This document shows positions 26,303 to 35,745 of a stretch of 64,000 nt of DNA, piece after piece. The DNA is from Lachnospiraceae bacterium AC2012 (lineage in GTDB: Bacteria; Bacillota; Clostridia; Lachnospirales; Lachnospiraceae). Location: NCBI GenBank assembly GCA_000702525.1, contig JNIN01000001.1, positions 806,001 through 870,000 of the forward strand, in the 5' to 3' direction. Within the stretch, counting starts at the first letter, position 1. Every line of letters starts with the position of its first letter. Position numbers and translations under genes: made by a program. The notes under the pieces were generated by a model. That model was not told the origin of the DNA. It saw nothing but the letters and a program-made list of their open reading frames with translations, and made no database searches.

Positions 26303-26971
26303 CTAAGCCATTTCTTGATTTAATTCATCCTGAAGTTCTAGGTTCTTCTTATAATCTGATAACAAATTATAAAATGTTGCCTTCTTAAGATTTGCTTTCT
26401 CCATAAACTCCTTCGAAGTAATGTTCTTATTTTCCCATTGAACATATAGTTCTTCCCAATTTTCAGGATACTTCATATTAGGTCTACCAGCATTATGCTT
26501 ACTTGGTTTAAGAACTATATTATTCACTTCCACTAATGATTGCCTAATTGTAGAAAGCACAGCCCTATTTACAGAATTTGCTAACCCATATTCATAGGTT
26601 GATGGAATATCGCATATTATAAGAGGAATATTATGGTCTATAAACCAATCCAATTGCGCAACAATATCTTTTTCATTCAATCCAAGAGCTTTCACTGATG
26701 TAACCGCAATAGCATCACCATCATTACAATTTTTCTTTAAAAGTTCAAAATTTTTAAAACTACGTCTATTCTCAACTGTATTTACAACCATAACTGGTAA
26801 ATGATATCCGGGAACAGGTACTTCCAAATGATTTTGAAATGCGTTCTCGTATCCATGAGTATTATAAATTGGATACTTATACTTCATTTCCTCTTGCATA
26901 TTAATAAAACTTACTGGCGTCATAAACATTTGTAAATCTTCTGTTGAATCCGCATACTGATATATAGTCAT
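26303..26971 (-). CDS. Serine-resolvase-like protein with degenerate catalytic region
   Basis: 222 residues. The region DAIAVTSVKALGLNEKDIVA, LDWFIDHNIPLIICDIPSTY resembles the body of the serine recombinase catalytic domain. The C-terminus GRPNMKYPENWEELYVQWEN followed by KKATFYNLL is the usual resolvase DNA-binding helix-turn-helix. The N-terminus lacks the YxRVS motif with the nucleophilic serine, so strand exchange is unlikely; DNA binding may remain. It starts 3 bp after the PLD-AAA stop and is co-transcribed with it. Confidence 0.68.
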   Translation of the reverse strand: MTIYQYADSTEDLQMFMTPVSFINMQEEMKYKYPIYNTHGYENAFQNHLEVPVPGYHLPVMVVNTVENRRSFKNFELLKKNCNDGDAIAVTSVKALGLNEKDIVAQLDWFIDHNIPLIICDIPSTYEYGLANSVNRAVLSTIRQSLVEVNNIVLKPSKHNAGRPNMKYPENWEELYVQWENKNITSKEFMEKANLKKATFYNLLSDYKKNLELQDELNQEMA

Positions 26972-26974
26972 TTA

Positions 26975-29050
26975 TTATCTCCTAAAAAAAGGGAAAGAAC
27001 CAAGCTTATACCCTAAACGTTTTTCTAATTCTTTTCTATCAAGAGTAATCTTACTACAATCACGAAGCTTTTGATACTCCGGTCTAAGCTCATTTGGCAA
27101 TGTGTTTTTCCAGTTTTCACATCGCTTCTGGCTTCCCTTATCAGACCCGAGTTCTATCGTTACAAACTCTTTTTCCACAGTAAATGCCTTCTTATTATGT
27201 TGATATAACTGATTTATTTCTTCAATCGAATCCTCAGAAATACAGTTAGCATTTGGTGAATAATCATCTCTCCAAGTAAGTATTTTAAAGTATTCTGGAA
27301 TATCATATCCATAGTCACTTAATATATTAAGAAGCGTTTTTGAAGATATCTCCATAATATCAGGATAATATGAATCAGGAATACTCTTTTCATGAATCAT
27401 ATATTCCAAAATTTCGGTGACTGAATCTAACATTCTGCGGAGATACTCACGATATAGACCTGTTCCTAATCTCCGAATAATGCCTTCCCCTTTTCCTTTT
27501 GTCGCACTCAAATCAATGTCACTAGGCAGTCCACCATCAAAACGCAAGAATACCATTCTCTTTCTTAAAATAGTATCCGGCTCAATAACGTCATTACTTG
27601 CAAAAATAATCATTGGCTGATTTTCAAGCTGATTTTCTTCACACGTAGATGGAAATTTAATAATATCTTTTATCGTTGAAAGAAATCTATTATCTAACTC
27701 ATCAACAAAGAATGGTATTCCTTTGCAAGCTAATTGCACCGCTTTAATATCTTCTTTTTTACACGATGCTTTATTCATGATATTCAAGTCTTCACCTGTC
27801 ATCATTTTAAGTGCAGCTCTTACTGCAAAAGTCTTTCCACTATCTGCTTCACTTGATGCTGCAAGTAGGAATAATGGCAAACTATCCGTAGCCGCCTTGA
27901 TACCTCTAAGCATAGCTGTACAACGTAGCTTGGCGTTGAATGGTGAACAAAAAATAGCATTCATCATCTTAAAATGTGTTTCTTTCAGCTTCTTGCTGTT
28001 TCCAACAAATTCATTATAGTTTTCATACATTCCAAGCAGCTCATCAATATCTTTTTTTACTTCTTCCTCTGAAGGATTAAGATTCAATAGATTACCATCT
28101 ATAGTCGCTTGCTTATCCGCATAATTAAACTCAAGAGAAGGATATGGTTTTGAAACATTGTTCACCTTCATTGTTTTACATAAAAGCTTTTTATAATTAT
28201 GCTCTATCTTTTCAAGTGTCTTTGGAATAATTTCTATAAAGCCATTCTTCGCTTTTGGGTTCACTCCATCAATAATAACTTTATATTCACTGTTAATCTT
28301 TTTATGATCTATAAAATATTTAACATTTTCAATTTCACAACTATCTTCTTGTTGCTTAAGTACAATGGTACGCCCCTTCTCTTTTACTTCCTTTAAAACA
28401 GGATTGCCTTCAATAAGATCATTTTCTTTTTTTGCAGATATAACAGCATATGGAATATCTTGGGAGTCTTGCCACATCGCCTCAAAGTCATGCAAATATT
28501 CTTCATAACAATATGGAGAATCATCATAAGTATAGAACTCCATTTGTTCATTATTCCACGCACCTCTAGACATATTAGCTGAAGCCATTATTACACGAGT
28601 TCTACCGTCATCTGCTTTTAAAAGATATATTTTACGATGGTCCAATATATACAAAGGTGTACGAAACTCAATGTCACCGTCTTTTAGCATTTCTGCTAAT
28701 CGTTTATGTAACTTAATTGCTTTTCCAGCTTCATATGCATTGGTATATACCTCTGCCATAAAATTATTTAGCTTATCATCTTTCTCAACAATAAAATCTG
28801 CCCCTAATATAATTTCACCATAATCAAACTGCCGCATAATAAAATCTATGAATCCTATCTCATAAGAAAACGTAATTGCCTTAATTGAATTAAAACCCGC
28901 AAATAAATTCTCTACTGTTCTATATTCAACATTCTTTAGCTCAGTACGATAGCATTTAATCTGATCGTTAGGCTCATCATTATTGCCTTTTCCGCCATTA
29001 ATAATATTAAACCCTTCTACTACATCAAATAATGAAAGTTGCTCTTCCAT
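26975..29050 (-). CDS. PLD-like nuclease fused to an AAA-type ATPase
   Basis: 691 residues. The N-terminal 200 form a phospholipase-D-like domain with one HxK half-site (HRK at 138-140) and ASANMS at 156-161, the layout of PLD-family nucleases. The middle contains a P-loop (SSEADSGKTFAV, about 399-410), Walker B IPFFVDELDN (about 447-456) and sensor FASND (about 490), in the style of plasmid/phage primase-helicase ATPases. The C-terminus (400 onward) is helical. It is the first gene of a two-gene operon with the resolvase-like protein and lies under two 28-bp dyads. Confidence 0.75.
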   Translation of the reverse strand: MEEQLSLFDVVEGFNIINGGKGNNDEPNDQIKCYRTELKNVEYRTVENLFAGFNSIKAITFSYEIGFIDFIMRQFDYGEIILGADFIVEKDDKLNNFMAEVYTNAYEAGKAIKLHKRLAEMLKDGDIEFRTPLYILDHRKIYLLKADDGRTRVIMASANMSRGAWNNEQMEFYTYDDSPYCYEEYLHDFEAMWQDSQDIPYAVISAKKENDLIEGNPVLKEVKEKGRTIVLKQQEDSCEIENVKYFIDHKKINSEYKVIIDGVNPKAKNGFIEIIPKTLEKIEHNYKKLLCKTMKVNNVSKPYPSLEFNYADKQATIDGNLLNLNPSEEEVKKDIDELLGMYENYNEFVGNSKKLKETHFKMMNAIFCSPFNAKLRCTAMLRGIKAATDSLPLFLLAASSEADSGKTFAVRAALKMMTGEDLNIMNKASCKKEDIKAVQLACKGIPFFVDELDNRFLSTIKDIIKFPSTCEENQLENQPMIIFASNDVIEPDTILRKRMVFLRFDGGLPSDIDLSATKGKGEGIIRRLGTGLYREYLRRMLDSVTEILEYMIHEKSIPDSYYPDIMEISSKTLLNILSDYGYDIPEYFKILTWRDDYSPNANCISEDSIEEINQLYQHNKKAFTVEKEFVTIELGSDKGSQKRCENWKNTLPNELRPEYQKLRDCSKITLDRKELEKRLGYKLGSFPFFRR

Positions 29051-29076
29051 CCTTTTCCTCCTTCTTGCTTCTCTTT

Positions 29077-29144
29077 GTCTATAAATTATCGCTTATTTAT
29101 AGACATATTATCCATTGTCCATAAATTTGTCAATATTTTTAGAC
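29077..29144 (-). promoter_or_regulatory. Promoter with two 28-bp dyad operators
   Basis: Minus strand: TTGACA (29133-29128), 17-base spacer, TAATAT (29110-29105). Dyad 1 is GTCTATAAA at 29077-29085 and TTTATAGAC at 29096-29104. Dyad 2 is GTCCATAAA at 29117-29125 and TTTTTAGAC at 29136-29144. Both have arms of 9 and a spacer of 10 bases and start exactly 40 bp apart, so they flank the -10 and cover the -35. Confidence 0.85.
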
Positions 29145-29376
29145 GCCTATTATGTAAAAAAGCCGGCCTCACATCAGTGAGACTGGCCCATAACCACCTA
29201 CATACATCCTTATTTCGATGCTTATACGCTACGCTATCCCAGATTTCTACTCTATGTTCTGTCTTAACAACAATCTCAGCTACACGCTTCAGCACATCGT
29301 CATAATCATCCGTGCGTATCTTTTCCTTACCTACCCATTTCTAACCATTAAACAGCTCTATAATATAGGTCTCCAT
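29086..29376 (-). pseudogene. Small gene interrupted by an in-frame TAG
   Basis: ATG at 29376 has AGGAGG 6 bases upstream and reads METYIIELFNG, then TAG at 29343-29341. The same frame stays open for about 50 codons beyond it (KWVGKEKIRTDDYDDVLKRV, EHRVEIWDSVAYKHRNKD) with typical coding character until it enters the terminator. The stop may be a point mutation. No family was recognised. The stretch 29051-29384 otherwise holds the promoter and terminator listed. Confidence 0.5.
29155..29188 (-). terminator. Terminator upstream of the PLD-AAA promoter
   Basis: GCCGGCCTCAC and GTGAGACTGGC pair with one mismatch and one G-T; in minus direction they are followed by TTTTTT. It ends the transcription unit containing 29376-30161 and insulates the next promoter. 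Confidence 0.8.
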
Positions 29377-29384
29377 AGCACCTC

Positions 29385-29696
29385 CTAATCTTCGTCCGCG
29401 TACTCTGACACCAGATTGGTGAAATACTCATACGCATCTTTGAAGTGCCATTCTCCATGGAGCATATCCTTAAAGCTATGATAATCAATTAATTTGCAAT
29501 TCGCTACATCCATGATCTGCATAGCAAATCCATCCTTGAGCTTTTCAATGAATGCCTCCTGCTGTGCTCTATCCTCTTTATATTCGTAAATACTTTCCAG
29601 ATAGTCTGCATAGCAGGACTCGCGCATCTTGATGTCTATGTCACCACTCTTATAAAGACTGGACCAGAAGTCACTATTTCCTCCATATTGATTAAT
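29385..29696 (-). CDS. Hypothetical protein, uncertain start (possible ATT)
   Basis: The frame from ATG at 29627 gives 80 residues (MRESCYADYLESIYEYKEDR). Coding character extends 23 codons further upstream (NQYGGNSDFWSSLYKSGDID), where no ATG, GTG or TTG is found. GGAGG lies 9 bases before an ATT codon at 29696. Either an ATT start is used or the gene is the 3' part of a broken longer gene. No function is recognised. Confidence 0.5.
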   Translation of the reverse strand: MNQYGGNSDFWSSLYKSGDIDIKMRESCYADYLESIYEYKEDRAQQEAFIEKLKDGFAMQIMDVANCKLIDYHSFKDMLHGEWHFKDAYEYFTNLVSEYADED

Positions 29697-29701
29697 GTTA
29701 C

Positions 29702-30161
29702 CTAAACCTCCAAATGCTGCCTGCTTCCGAAGCCATCCTTCTTCAAATCAGAATCCAGATAGTCATAAGTTGTCGGCACCATCTTAATCAGATGCATAGC
29801 CTGTGGCAACTTCTTCATAGCTTCCACTGGAATCTTCTTATACTCCATCAGCATCAGATATTCATCTGAAAAAGGCTCCACCATAAGGTTCAAAGATAGC
29901 AATACCCACATTCTTATTCTCCTTCAGTCCCTTAAACTTCAGTCCACCTTCAGAAAAAAAGTAAAAGCACCCCTTCACATAGTTATATTCAATTGGTGTA
30001 TTGCGCACCATATCAGCTGATGCCGTCGCAAGCGCACATGTGTTATGAGCACCGATGAAGGCTTCAATCTTTTCTTTTAAAGCAGCTGTCTCCATATGAA
30101 CAGAGTCGCGGTCACGCTCTATCCAGTAGGATGCCGCGGAGTCATAGTCTAGTTGGTACAT
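29702..30161 (-). pseudogene. Disrupted pyridoxamine-phosphate-oxidase-like gene
   Basis: The first frame (30161 to 29862, MYQLDYDSAASYWIERDRDS) covers the N-terminal half of a PNPOx-like split barrel and stops just after FEPYGG. A second frame (to 29702, VEPFSDEYLMLMEYKKIPVE and PTTYDYLDSDLKK) is the C-terminal part of the same family. The junction GGTGGAGCC shows a frameshift, and about 20 codons expected between the parts are missing. The gene is inactivated by an internal deletion. Confidence 0.72.
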
Positions 30162-30345
30162 GATAAATGTTTACCTCGCTAGTTAAAGTTTGTAATTTAC
30201 ATTAAATAACTAATATTCAAATCTCTCTATAACGCTGCAATTACAACTTCCACATACATAAACAACAACAGTTTTTAACCAAAATATCTTTACAAATATC
30301 TATAATTCGCATATTAATATTATCCACAACAGATTTTAGTTCATT

Positions 30346-32184
30346 CTATATCTCTGCTATTCTCAACGTCCAGATTTTTCTACTTTCATTATATGAATCT
30401 ATCACAACCCTTTGAGTATCACCAATGGATATGTAATCATTTAAATCTCTAATATATGTATTATATAGCCTACCAAATTCAGAAATATGTATTTGACCAA
30501 TGTACTCTTTTCCGTTCTTATAAAACTTATAATGAACAAAAGAAGGCTTTATCGATACGCATTCCGCCAACGATACATCTCCAATCTGTGGTTTTTTCCC
30601 TTTACTAAGTCTATAATCCATTCGTCCACCAATAGATAAAGCCCTATACAATGCGTAATGAATACATAGTCTCCATTCATCTGATACAATAATTGAACTA
30701 TCTCCACGATGCTGCCAATGATATGTTTTCGCTTCCGGCAAAAAATTACCCAAAAATCCAAGTCTATATAAATCCCTCAATACTTGATTCAATTTTGTAG
30801 CCATAATCGAATCGGGATAAAAACGTTTAACTCGTTCTTCCAATTCACTAACAGAAAATGTAGTTTTATAACCCGTAAAACAACTAATAATATCATCAAT
30901 TTCTTCTGATTTATATAAAGCCCTCAGTTCTTCTCTGATTTCATTTAAGCTTTCTTCAGAATACTCTTTTGTTAATGAATCGACAACATTTTCTGAGAAA
31001 CATGCGCTTTCATTATACATACAATTTTGAGCGCAAATTAAAAATCTAATCATATCCCTCGGTTTGTACCAACTATTATTTAAGATATAACTCGCGGGTT
31101 CAATACCATGAATAGTTTCAGGAAACCATTTCCTATAAACATTTAACAAATCACTCCCGTTACTCTCAGCCTCTAACAAGCCAATTCTTGTTAGTAAAAT
31201 TTTGATAACAGGATGGGCATATGAATTTGTATTTGCGTAATTCCAAGTAAGCGGAACAGAAAATCCTGATACAACTTTGTTTATTTCTTTTGAAACAATA
31301 AATCTACTAATCGCATTGATGATTTCACTTCTGACCGAACAAATAATCTTTGTATTCTTCATCTCACAGCCAGAAAAAATAGAATTAAATCTCTTAACTG
31401 TAAAAATAAGATCTCGAATCATGCTTAAATCTCTTTGAAAAATTCTATTATCTCCATAATATGCTTCTAACTCATCTACAAATATATAATATGGTATATC
31501 CGTTCTATGAACCAAAGCAAGCGCTTCTTCAGCTGCATCTACTAATTCAACAAATCTACAATAATTATTGCTATCCATTTTACGAAAATCCACTTCCACC
31601 TCTGGAGTTACCTCTGCCATACTCACAGAATCTTTATAAGGAATTGCTAATCTTATTTTATTTGGAATATTAAATTTTCTTTTGTTTGTTGGCTCTATAA
31701 TTTGAGCAACAATCTTCTCAAATGATTTCCAATTATCATCATCTACAAACAAGTTTCGACTATACGTTTCGTTATCATTTACTATCTGTTTATAAAAAAC
31801 CCATCTCCATATATATTCAAATTCGGTTATATCGACTAACGAGTCTCTCTCTACACTTATCGCCGACAAAACTCTTTTAGATATATTATCTAATTCATCC
31901 TTTCTAACATCTGTAAATTCTTCTTTAAAAAACACATATGATGCACACGCAGATTGATCTTTATTCTTTATTATGTCTTCCAAGTAAAATAACAAAGACG
32001 TTTTTCCTGTTCCTTTAAACCCTGTTATAAAACAACTATTACCTTCTGTAAGTAAATTTAAATTGAAATGTTCTGCCACAACAAATGATTTAATAAACTT
32101 TTCAAAACCTTCAAAATTTACCTCATCCTTAGCATCTGGTTTCCCAGTATATAAATCTTTTATTCTAATCGATTTAGTTTCCAT
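30346..32184 (-). CDS. P-loop ATPase (Sll1717-like) with C-terminal S1-like domain
   Basis: 612 residues. Walker A is ITGFKGTGKTSLL (about 53-65) and Walker B YYIFVDELEAYYGD (about 238). This matches P-loop ATPases of the Sll1717 group seen in defence islands. The last 70 residues (YIGQIHISEFGRLYNTYIRD, GDTQRVVIDSYNESRKIWTL) have the pattern of an S1 RNA-binding OB fold, which is unusual for this group. Isolated by 140-170 bp on both sides; the 30162-30345 gap is AT-rich and shows no gene. Confidence 0.7.
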   Translation of the reverse strand: METKSIRIKDLYTGKPDAKDEVNFEGFEKFIKSFVVAEHFNLNLLTEGNSCFITGFKGTGKTSLLFYLEDIIKNKDQSACASYVFFKEEFTDVRKDELDNISKRVLSAISVERDSLVDITEFEYIWRWVFYKQIVNDNETYSRNLFVDDDNWKSFEKIVAQIIEPTNKRKFNIPNKIRLAIPYKDSVSMAEVTPEVEVDFRKMDSNNYCRFVELVDAAEEALALVHRTDIPYYIFVDELEAYYGDNRIFQRDLSMIRDLIFTVKRFNSIFSGCEMKNTKIICSVRSEIINAISRFIVSKEINKVVSGFSVPLTWNYANTNSYAHPVIKILLTRIGLLEAESNGSDLLNVYRKWFPETIHGIEPASYILNNSWYKPRDMIRFLICAQNCMYNESACFSENVVDSLTKEYSEESLNEIREELRALYKSEEIDDIISCFTGYKTTFSVSELEERVKRFYPDSIMATKLNQVLRDLYRLGFLGNFLPEAKTYHWQHRGDSSIIVSDEWRLCIHYALYRALSIGGRMDYRLSKGKKPQIGDVSLAECVSIKPSFVHYKFYKNGKEYIGQIHISEFGRLYNTYIRDLNDYISIGDTQRVVIDSYNESRKIWTLRIAEI

Positions 32185-32324
32185 TTTTCTTTTTCCTTTC
32201 GAATTATATTAAAGTTCTTCGTTGAATCCCTTAGCTTAAATGCACCCAAAAGCCTAATACATATATTATTTTGTCTTCAATATCTTATCCATTTTTAACT
32301 AAATGTATGTTTACAGCAAGTAAA

Positions 32325-34844
32325 TCAACTACGCATTTTTTTACTATCCTCCGCCAACCTACGACTATAGTAGTCCATCGTCCTATACTCAATAACATCC
32401 TTCATCTGCACAGCAAAAATGCTATTGTTTTGTAACGGCTCAAGCTCTTCACACAATAAAATTGGTACTTCATCTGTGCTCACAAAGAATCCTTTTCCAG
32501 ATTTAATCAGGAAGTTTATTGGCATATCATGAATCTTTTTTATATGGCTTTCATCCGATATAGCTCTGTAATCCTCATAAGTACTATTCGGATCCAAATC
32601 TCGCCAATTCTTACCTGTATCAAAGAATTCCTTCCAGCTTGCCAGCAACAGAACATCATCAACCCGCATTAGAACATCACCTTTATTATAAAAAGCCATA
32701 AGTACAGGCATTTTATATACTTTGGTCATGTTCGTATTCTCGATTAATGAAATAAACTCTTTGCCGATTCCTTTACAGAAGTCCTTTTCTTCTTCATTAA
32801 GCTCACCAAGTTCATTTAAATAATCTAAGTAATGCTTAAAAACATTGGCCTTTGAATTCTTTAATGTAAGCTGGTATATTTCATCATCCATCTCTGTAAA
32901 CAACTCTAATCGAGATGGTCTATGCCCAAGCGACTCTTTAACTCTGTAAAACTCATCATTAATCAAGTCACTTAGTTTCTTTTGTTTCCGCTCCATCTCA
33001 TTAAACAAATCAATGAGCCGCATATCAAAATCAATTAAGCAATCATCCGGAATATCTTCCTTTGATGGGCAACCAGATTTTTTATTATAAGAGTCTGCTC
33101 GTTTTCCTGATAAAAAGAATCTAACCTTTCCAGCCTTCTCGTAATTGCCAATAAAATCAAGAACATTCAGATAATCCTTGCCCTTTGATTTCCTCAATCC
33201 ACGACCAAGCTGCTGTAAGAAAACAATTGGTGATTCTGTTGGTCGAAGAAACATAACCATATCTAATGAAGTGATATCAACACCTTCATTAAACATATCA
33301 ACGGCAAAGATTGCTTTGATTTCTCCAGCCCTTAGCTTTTCGATTGCAACATCTCGAGCTTCAGAATACTCACCATTCGCGTCACTATACACAGCAACTG
33401 CTGGTGTACCACGCAAACAGAATTCTTTTGCCATTTCCTCCGCATGAGCTCGTGAACAGCAAAAACCTAATGCTCGATTCGATCCATATTTACAATAATA
33501 TTTATAAATCAAATCATGGCGATGGACATTTCCAATATATGTTTCATTTAGTTCTTTCTCGTCATAATGTCCTCTCACCAAATGAAGTTTTGAATAATCA
33601 GTATCATCATATATTCCATAATAATGGAATGGCACTAACATCCCCTTATTAATTGCCTCATATAATGATATCTCATAGGGAACATTGTAATCGCAGAGCT
33701 CATATATATTTCTGCCATCCATTCGCTCCGGAGTTGCTGTTAAACCAAGAAGAAATTTAGGCTTGAAATAATCTACTATTCTCCTGTACTGATCATTTAC
33801 AGCATGATGAAATTCATCTACTACAATGTAATCAAAATAATCAATATCAAAATAATCAGCGTTCAAATACCTGTCATTGCCAAGTGTTGATACCGAAGCA
33901 AAAATAACAGATTTATCTATAGTCTTCTCTTCTCCATTAAAGAAGCCGTAATCATCTGAATTCCTTACATTGCGAAAGGAAATAGCGGCTTGCTTAAGAA
34001 TCTCTTCTCTATGTGCAACAAACAATACTCGTTTATATTCTTTAGAGTCAAATGCTGCTAAATACGTTTTTCCAACTCCAGTCGCAGCCTGAACAAGAGC
34101 TTTTGTTGCTCCCTCTGCCCTAGAATTTTCCAAAGCACACAATGCTTCTATTTGAGCACCTCTTGGCTCATATAACAGCTTTACATTTGTATCTTTATCA
34201 GATTCAGCCTCATCATATTTATCTAGATCTTTAGCTGCCGCAGGTCTGTGCCAGTTTTTAGAGTACTCACGTAACACATCTCCTGTCACTTCAATCGAGT
34301 GATTCTGATATAAATCCTCAAACGTATCACAAAACTTATTAAAGTTTTTCTCATCTGAAAAAGTACTAAATCTATAATTCCATTCAATACCTGACGTTAA
34401 AGCACTTCTTGAAATATTAGATGAACCAATAAAGATTTCACCATGAGTATTATAATGAAAAATATAAGCTTTCGGATGGAATGATCTACTTGAATCATTG
34501 TAGAATCGCAATTCTACTCGATTTCCAAGTTCGCGCTTAATCATATAAAGTGCTGATGGCTGAGTAATTCCAAGATAGTTACCCGTAAGAATTCGTATCT
34601 TTGTGCCTGCATTGATAGAACGTTCTAATTGCTTAAGAAGCATTTTCACGCCCGATTCCATCAAAAAAGACACAATAATATCAACCTGTTTTGCCTTATC
34701 AAAACTCGACAAAAGCTTTGCGTATAACTGAACCGCCTTATTATCATCACCGGTCATCGCCAGTGGTTGACAATCTATCACTATAGATTCAATCGCATTA
34801 TTCTTACTGTTTTCACCTATTTCTTCAAAATTAGGTTCAACCAT
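32325..34844 (-). CDS. PLD-nuclease/DEAH-box helicase
   Basis: 839 residues. The N-terminal PLD domain has FHPKAYIFH (H123-x-K125) and FIGSSNISRSA, one HKD half-site. Superfamily 2 helicase motifs follow: AATGVGKTYLA (I, near residue 245), VVDEFHHAVN (II, a DEFH variant), LTATPERMDG (III) and QLGRGLRKSKGKD (VI). The C-terminal 250 residues resemble DUF3427-type extensions. It overlaps the methyltransferase gene by 28 bp and is the last gene of a five-gene operon. Expected role is ATP-driven DNA translocation with nuclease activity. Confidence 0.85.
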   Translation of the reverse strand: MVEPNFEEIGENSKNNAIESIVIDCQPLAMTGDDNKAVQLYAKLLSSFDKAKQVDIIVSFLMESGVKMLLKQLERSINAGTKIRILTGNYLGITQPSALYMIKRELGNRVELRFYNDSSRSFHPKAYIFHYNTHGEIFIGSSNISRSALTSGIEWNYRFSTFSDEKNFNKFCDTFEDLYQNHSIEVTGDVLREYSKNWHRPAAAKDLDKYDEAESDKDTNVKLLYEPRGAQIEALCALENSRAEGATKALVQAATGVGKTYLAAFDSKEYKRVLFVAHREEILKQAAISFRNVRNSDDYGFFNGEEKTIDKSVIFASVSTLGNDRYLNADYFDIDYFDYIVVDEFHHAVNDQYRRIVDYFKPKFLLGLTATPERMDGRNIYELCDYNVPYEISLYEAINKGMLVPFHYYGIYDDTDYSKLHLVRGHYDEKELNETYIGNVHRHDLIYKYYCKYGSNRALGFCCSRAHAEEMAKEFCLRGTPAVAVYSDANGEYSEARDVAIEKLRAGEIKAIFAVDMFNEGVDITSLDMVMFLRPTESPIVFLQQLGRGLRKSKGKDYLNVLDFIGNYEKAGKVRFFLSGKRADSYNKKSGCPSKEDIPDDCLIDFDMRLIDLFNEMERKQKKLSDLINDEFYRVKESLGHRPSRLELFTEMDDEIYQLTLKNSKANVFKHYLDYLNELGELNEEEKDFCKGIGKEFISLIENTNMTKVYKMPVLMAFYNKGDVLMRVDDVLLLASWKEFFDTGKNWRDLDPNSTYEDYRAISDESHIKKIHDMPINFLIKSGKGFFVSTDEVPILLCEELEPLQNNSIFAVQMKDVIEYRTMDYYSRRLAEDSKKMRS

Positions 34845-35407
34845 TTTTCTTCTCCTCGCCCCGGTCTTACATCACCCGTCATCCAACTATCTACGATAGA
34901 AACATCTGGACAATCTGATATATATTCTCTAAATGATTCTTCTGTAAAATCAGAAAAATATCTTCCGTTTCTTTCTCCTTCAAAATCTCCGTATTTAAAT
35001 GATATATATATGACACCATCATCTTTTAATGCAGTCACCATTTTCTTTAACACTGATTTCAAATCAGCTTTTGAAACATGTAAAATTGAAGAACATGCCC
35101 AGATTCCATCATACTTTTCAACATCATTCAAATCTTGAAACAGCATATTCTTCACTTCTATACCCGTATACTCTGAAGCAGTTTTACACAGTTCTACCGA
35201 ACCATCTATAGCTTCGACTTTATACCCCAAATCCAGAAAAGCCTTTGTATCTCTTCCCGAACCGCATCCAAAATCTAAAATACTCGCGCCTTCTTTCAAA
35301 TAACTGAGGAACCTATCTCGCTGGGGTGACACATCAGCATTAACTGTATTTTCACAAAACTCTTTTGCTTTTTCGTCGTAATAAGATAACGTATTTATAT
35401 TGCTCAT
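34817..35407 (-). CDS. Class I SAM-dependent methyltransferase
   Basis: 196 residues from the ATG at 35407 (AGGTGG 5 bases upstream); a GTG at 35416 is the alternative. Motif I is ILDFGCGSGRDTKAFLDLG and the acidic motif II VEAIDGS. No DNA-target motif (NPPY/DPPY) is present, so it is not a classical DNA amino-methyltransferase; it resembles TehB/UbiG-like small-molecule or tRNA methylases. A paralogue lies at 62208-62783. Its gene directly follows the pyrophosphohydrolase and overlaps the helicase. Confidence 0.85.
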   Translation of the reverse strand: MSNINTLSYYDEKAKEFCENTVNADVSPQRDRFLSYLKEGASILDFGCGSGRDTKAFLDLGYKVEAIDGSVELCKTASEYTGIEVKNMLFQDLNDVEKYDGIWACSSILHVSKADLKSVLKKMVTALKDDGVIYISFKYGDFEGERNGRYFSDFTEESFREYISDCPDVSIVDSWMTGDVRPGRGEEKWLNLILKK

Positions 35408-35416
35408 TGTTACCAC

Positions 35417-35737
35417 CTATAAATCCATATATTTCGCACTACTTCCTTTTGCTTTATCTACCGGATACTTGGCTTCGTTCTGCGACATCTTCATATTGAT
35501 GATTTCATCGGCATCAAAACCAAGCTTATCTAAGAGATTCTGACAGTAAACCATTACATCAGCCAGTTCCTCTTTAACATGCTGCTCATCAAAACTATCA
35601 TCATCCCACTGGAAGCATTCCAGTAATTCAGCCGCCTCGATGACAATTGACTTTGCCAAATTGGATGGTGAATGAAATTGGTCCCAATCACGGTCTTCCG
35701 TAAATTTTCTAATTCTATCTATTGTCTCTTGTTTCAT
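35417..35737 (-). CDS. MazG-like nucleotide pyrophosphohydrolase, copy 2
   Basis: 106 residues, nearly identical to copy 1 at 17606-17926, with the same EAAELLE/EELADVM catalytic pattern. Here it is embedded in the operon: 8 bp after the DUF2075 gene and directly abutting the methyltransferase. It could deplete or sanitise nucleotide pools during infection. DNA similarity to copy 1 is high along the whole frame and stops outside it, consistent with recent duplication. Confidence 0.88.
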   Translation of the reverse strand: MKQETIDRIRKFTEDRDWDQFHSPSNLAKSIVIEAAELLECFQWDDDSFDEQHVKEELADVMVYCQNLLDKLGFDADEIINMKMSQNEAKYPVDKAKGSSAKYMDL

Positions 35738-35745
35738 TTTACTTC

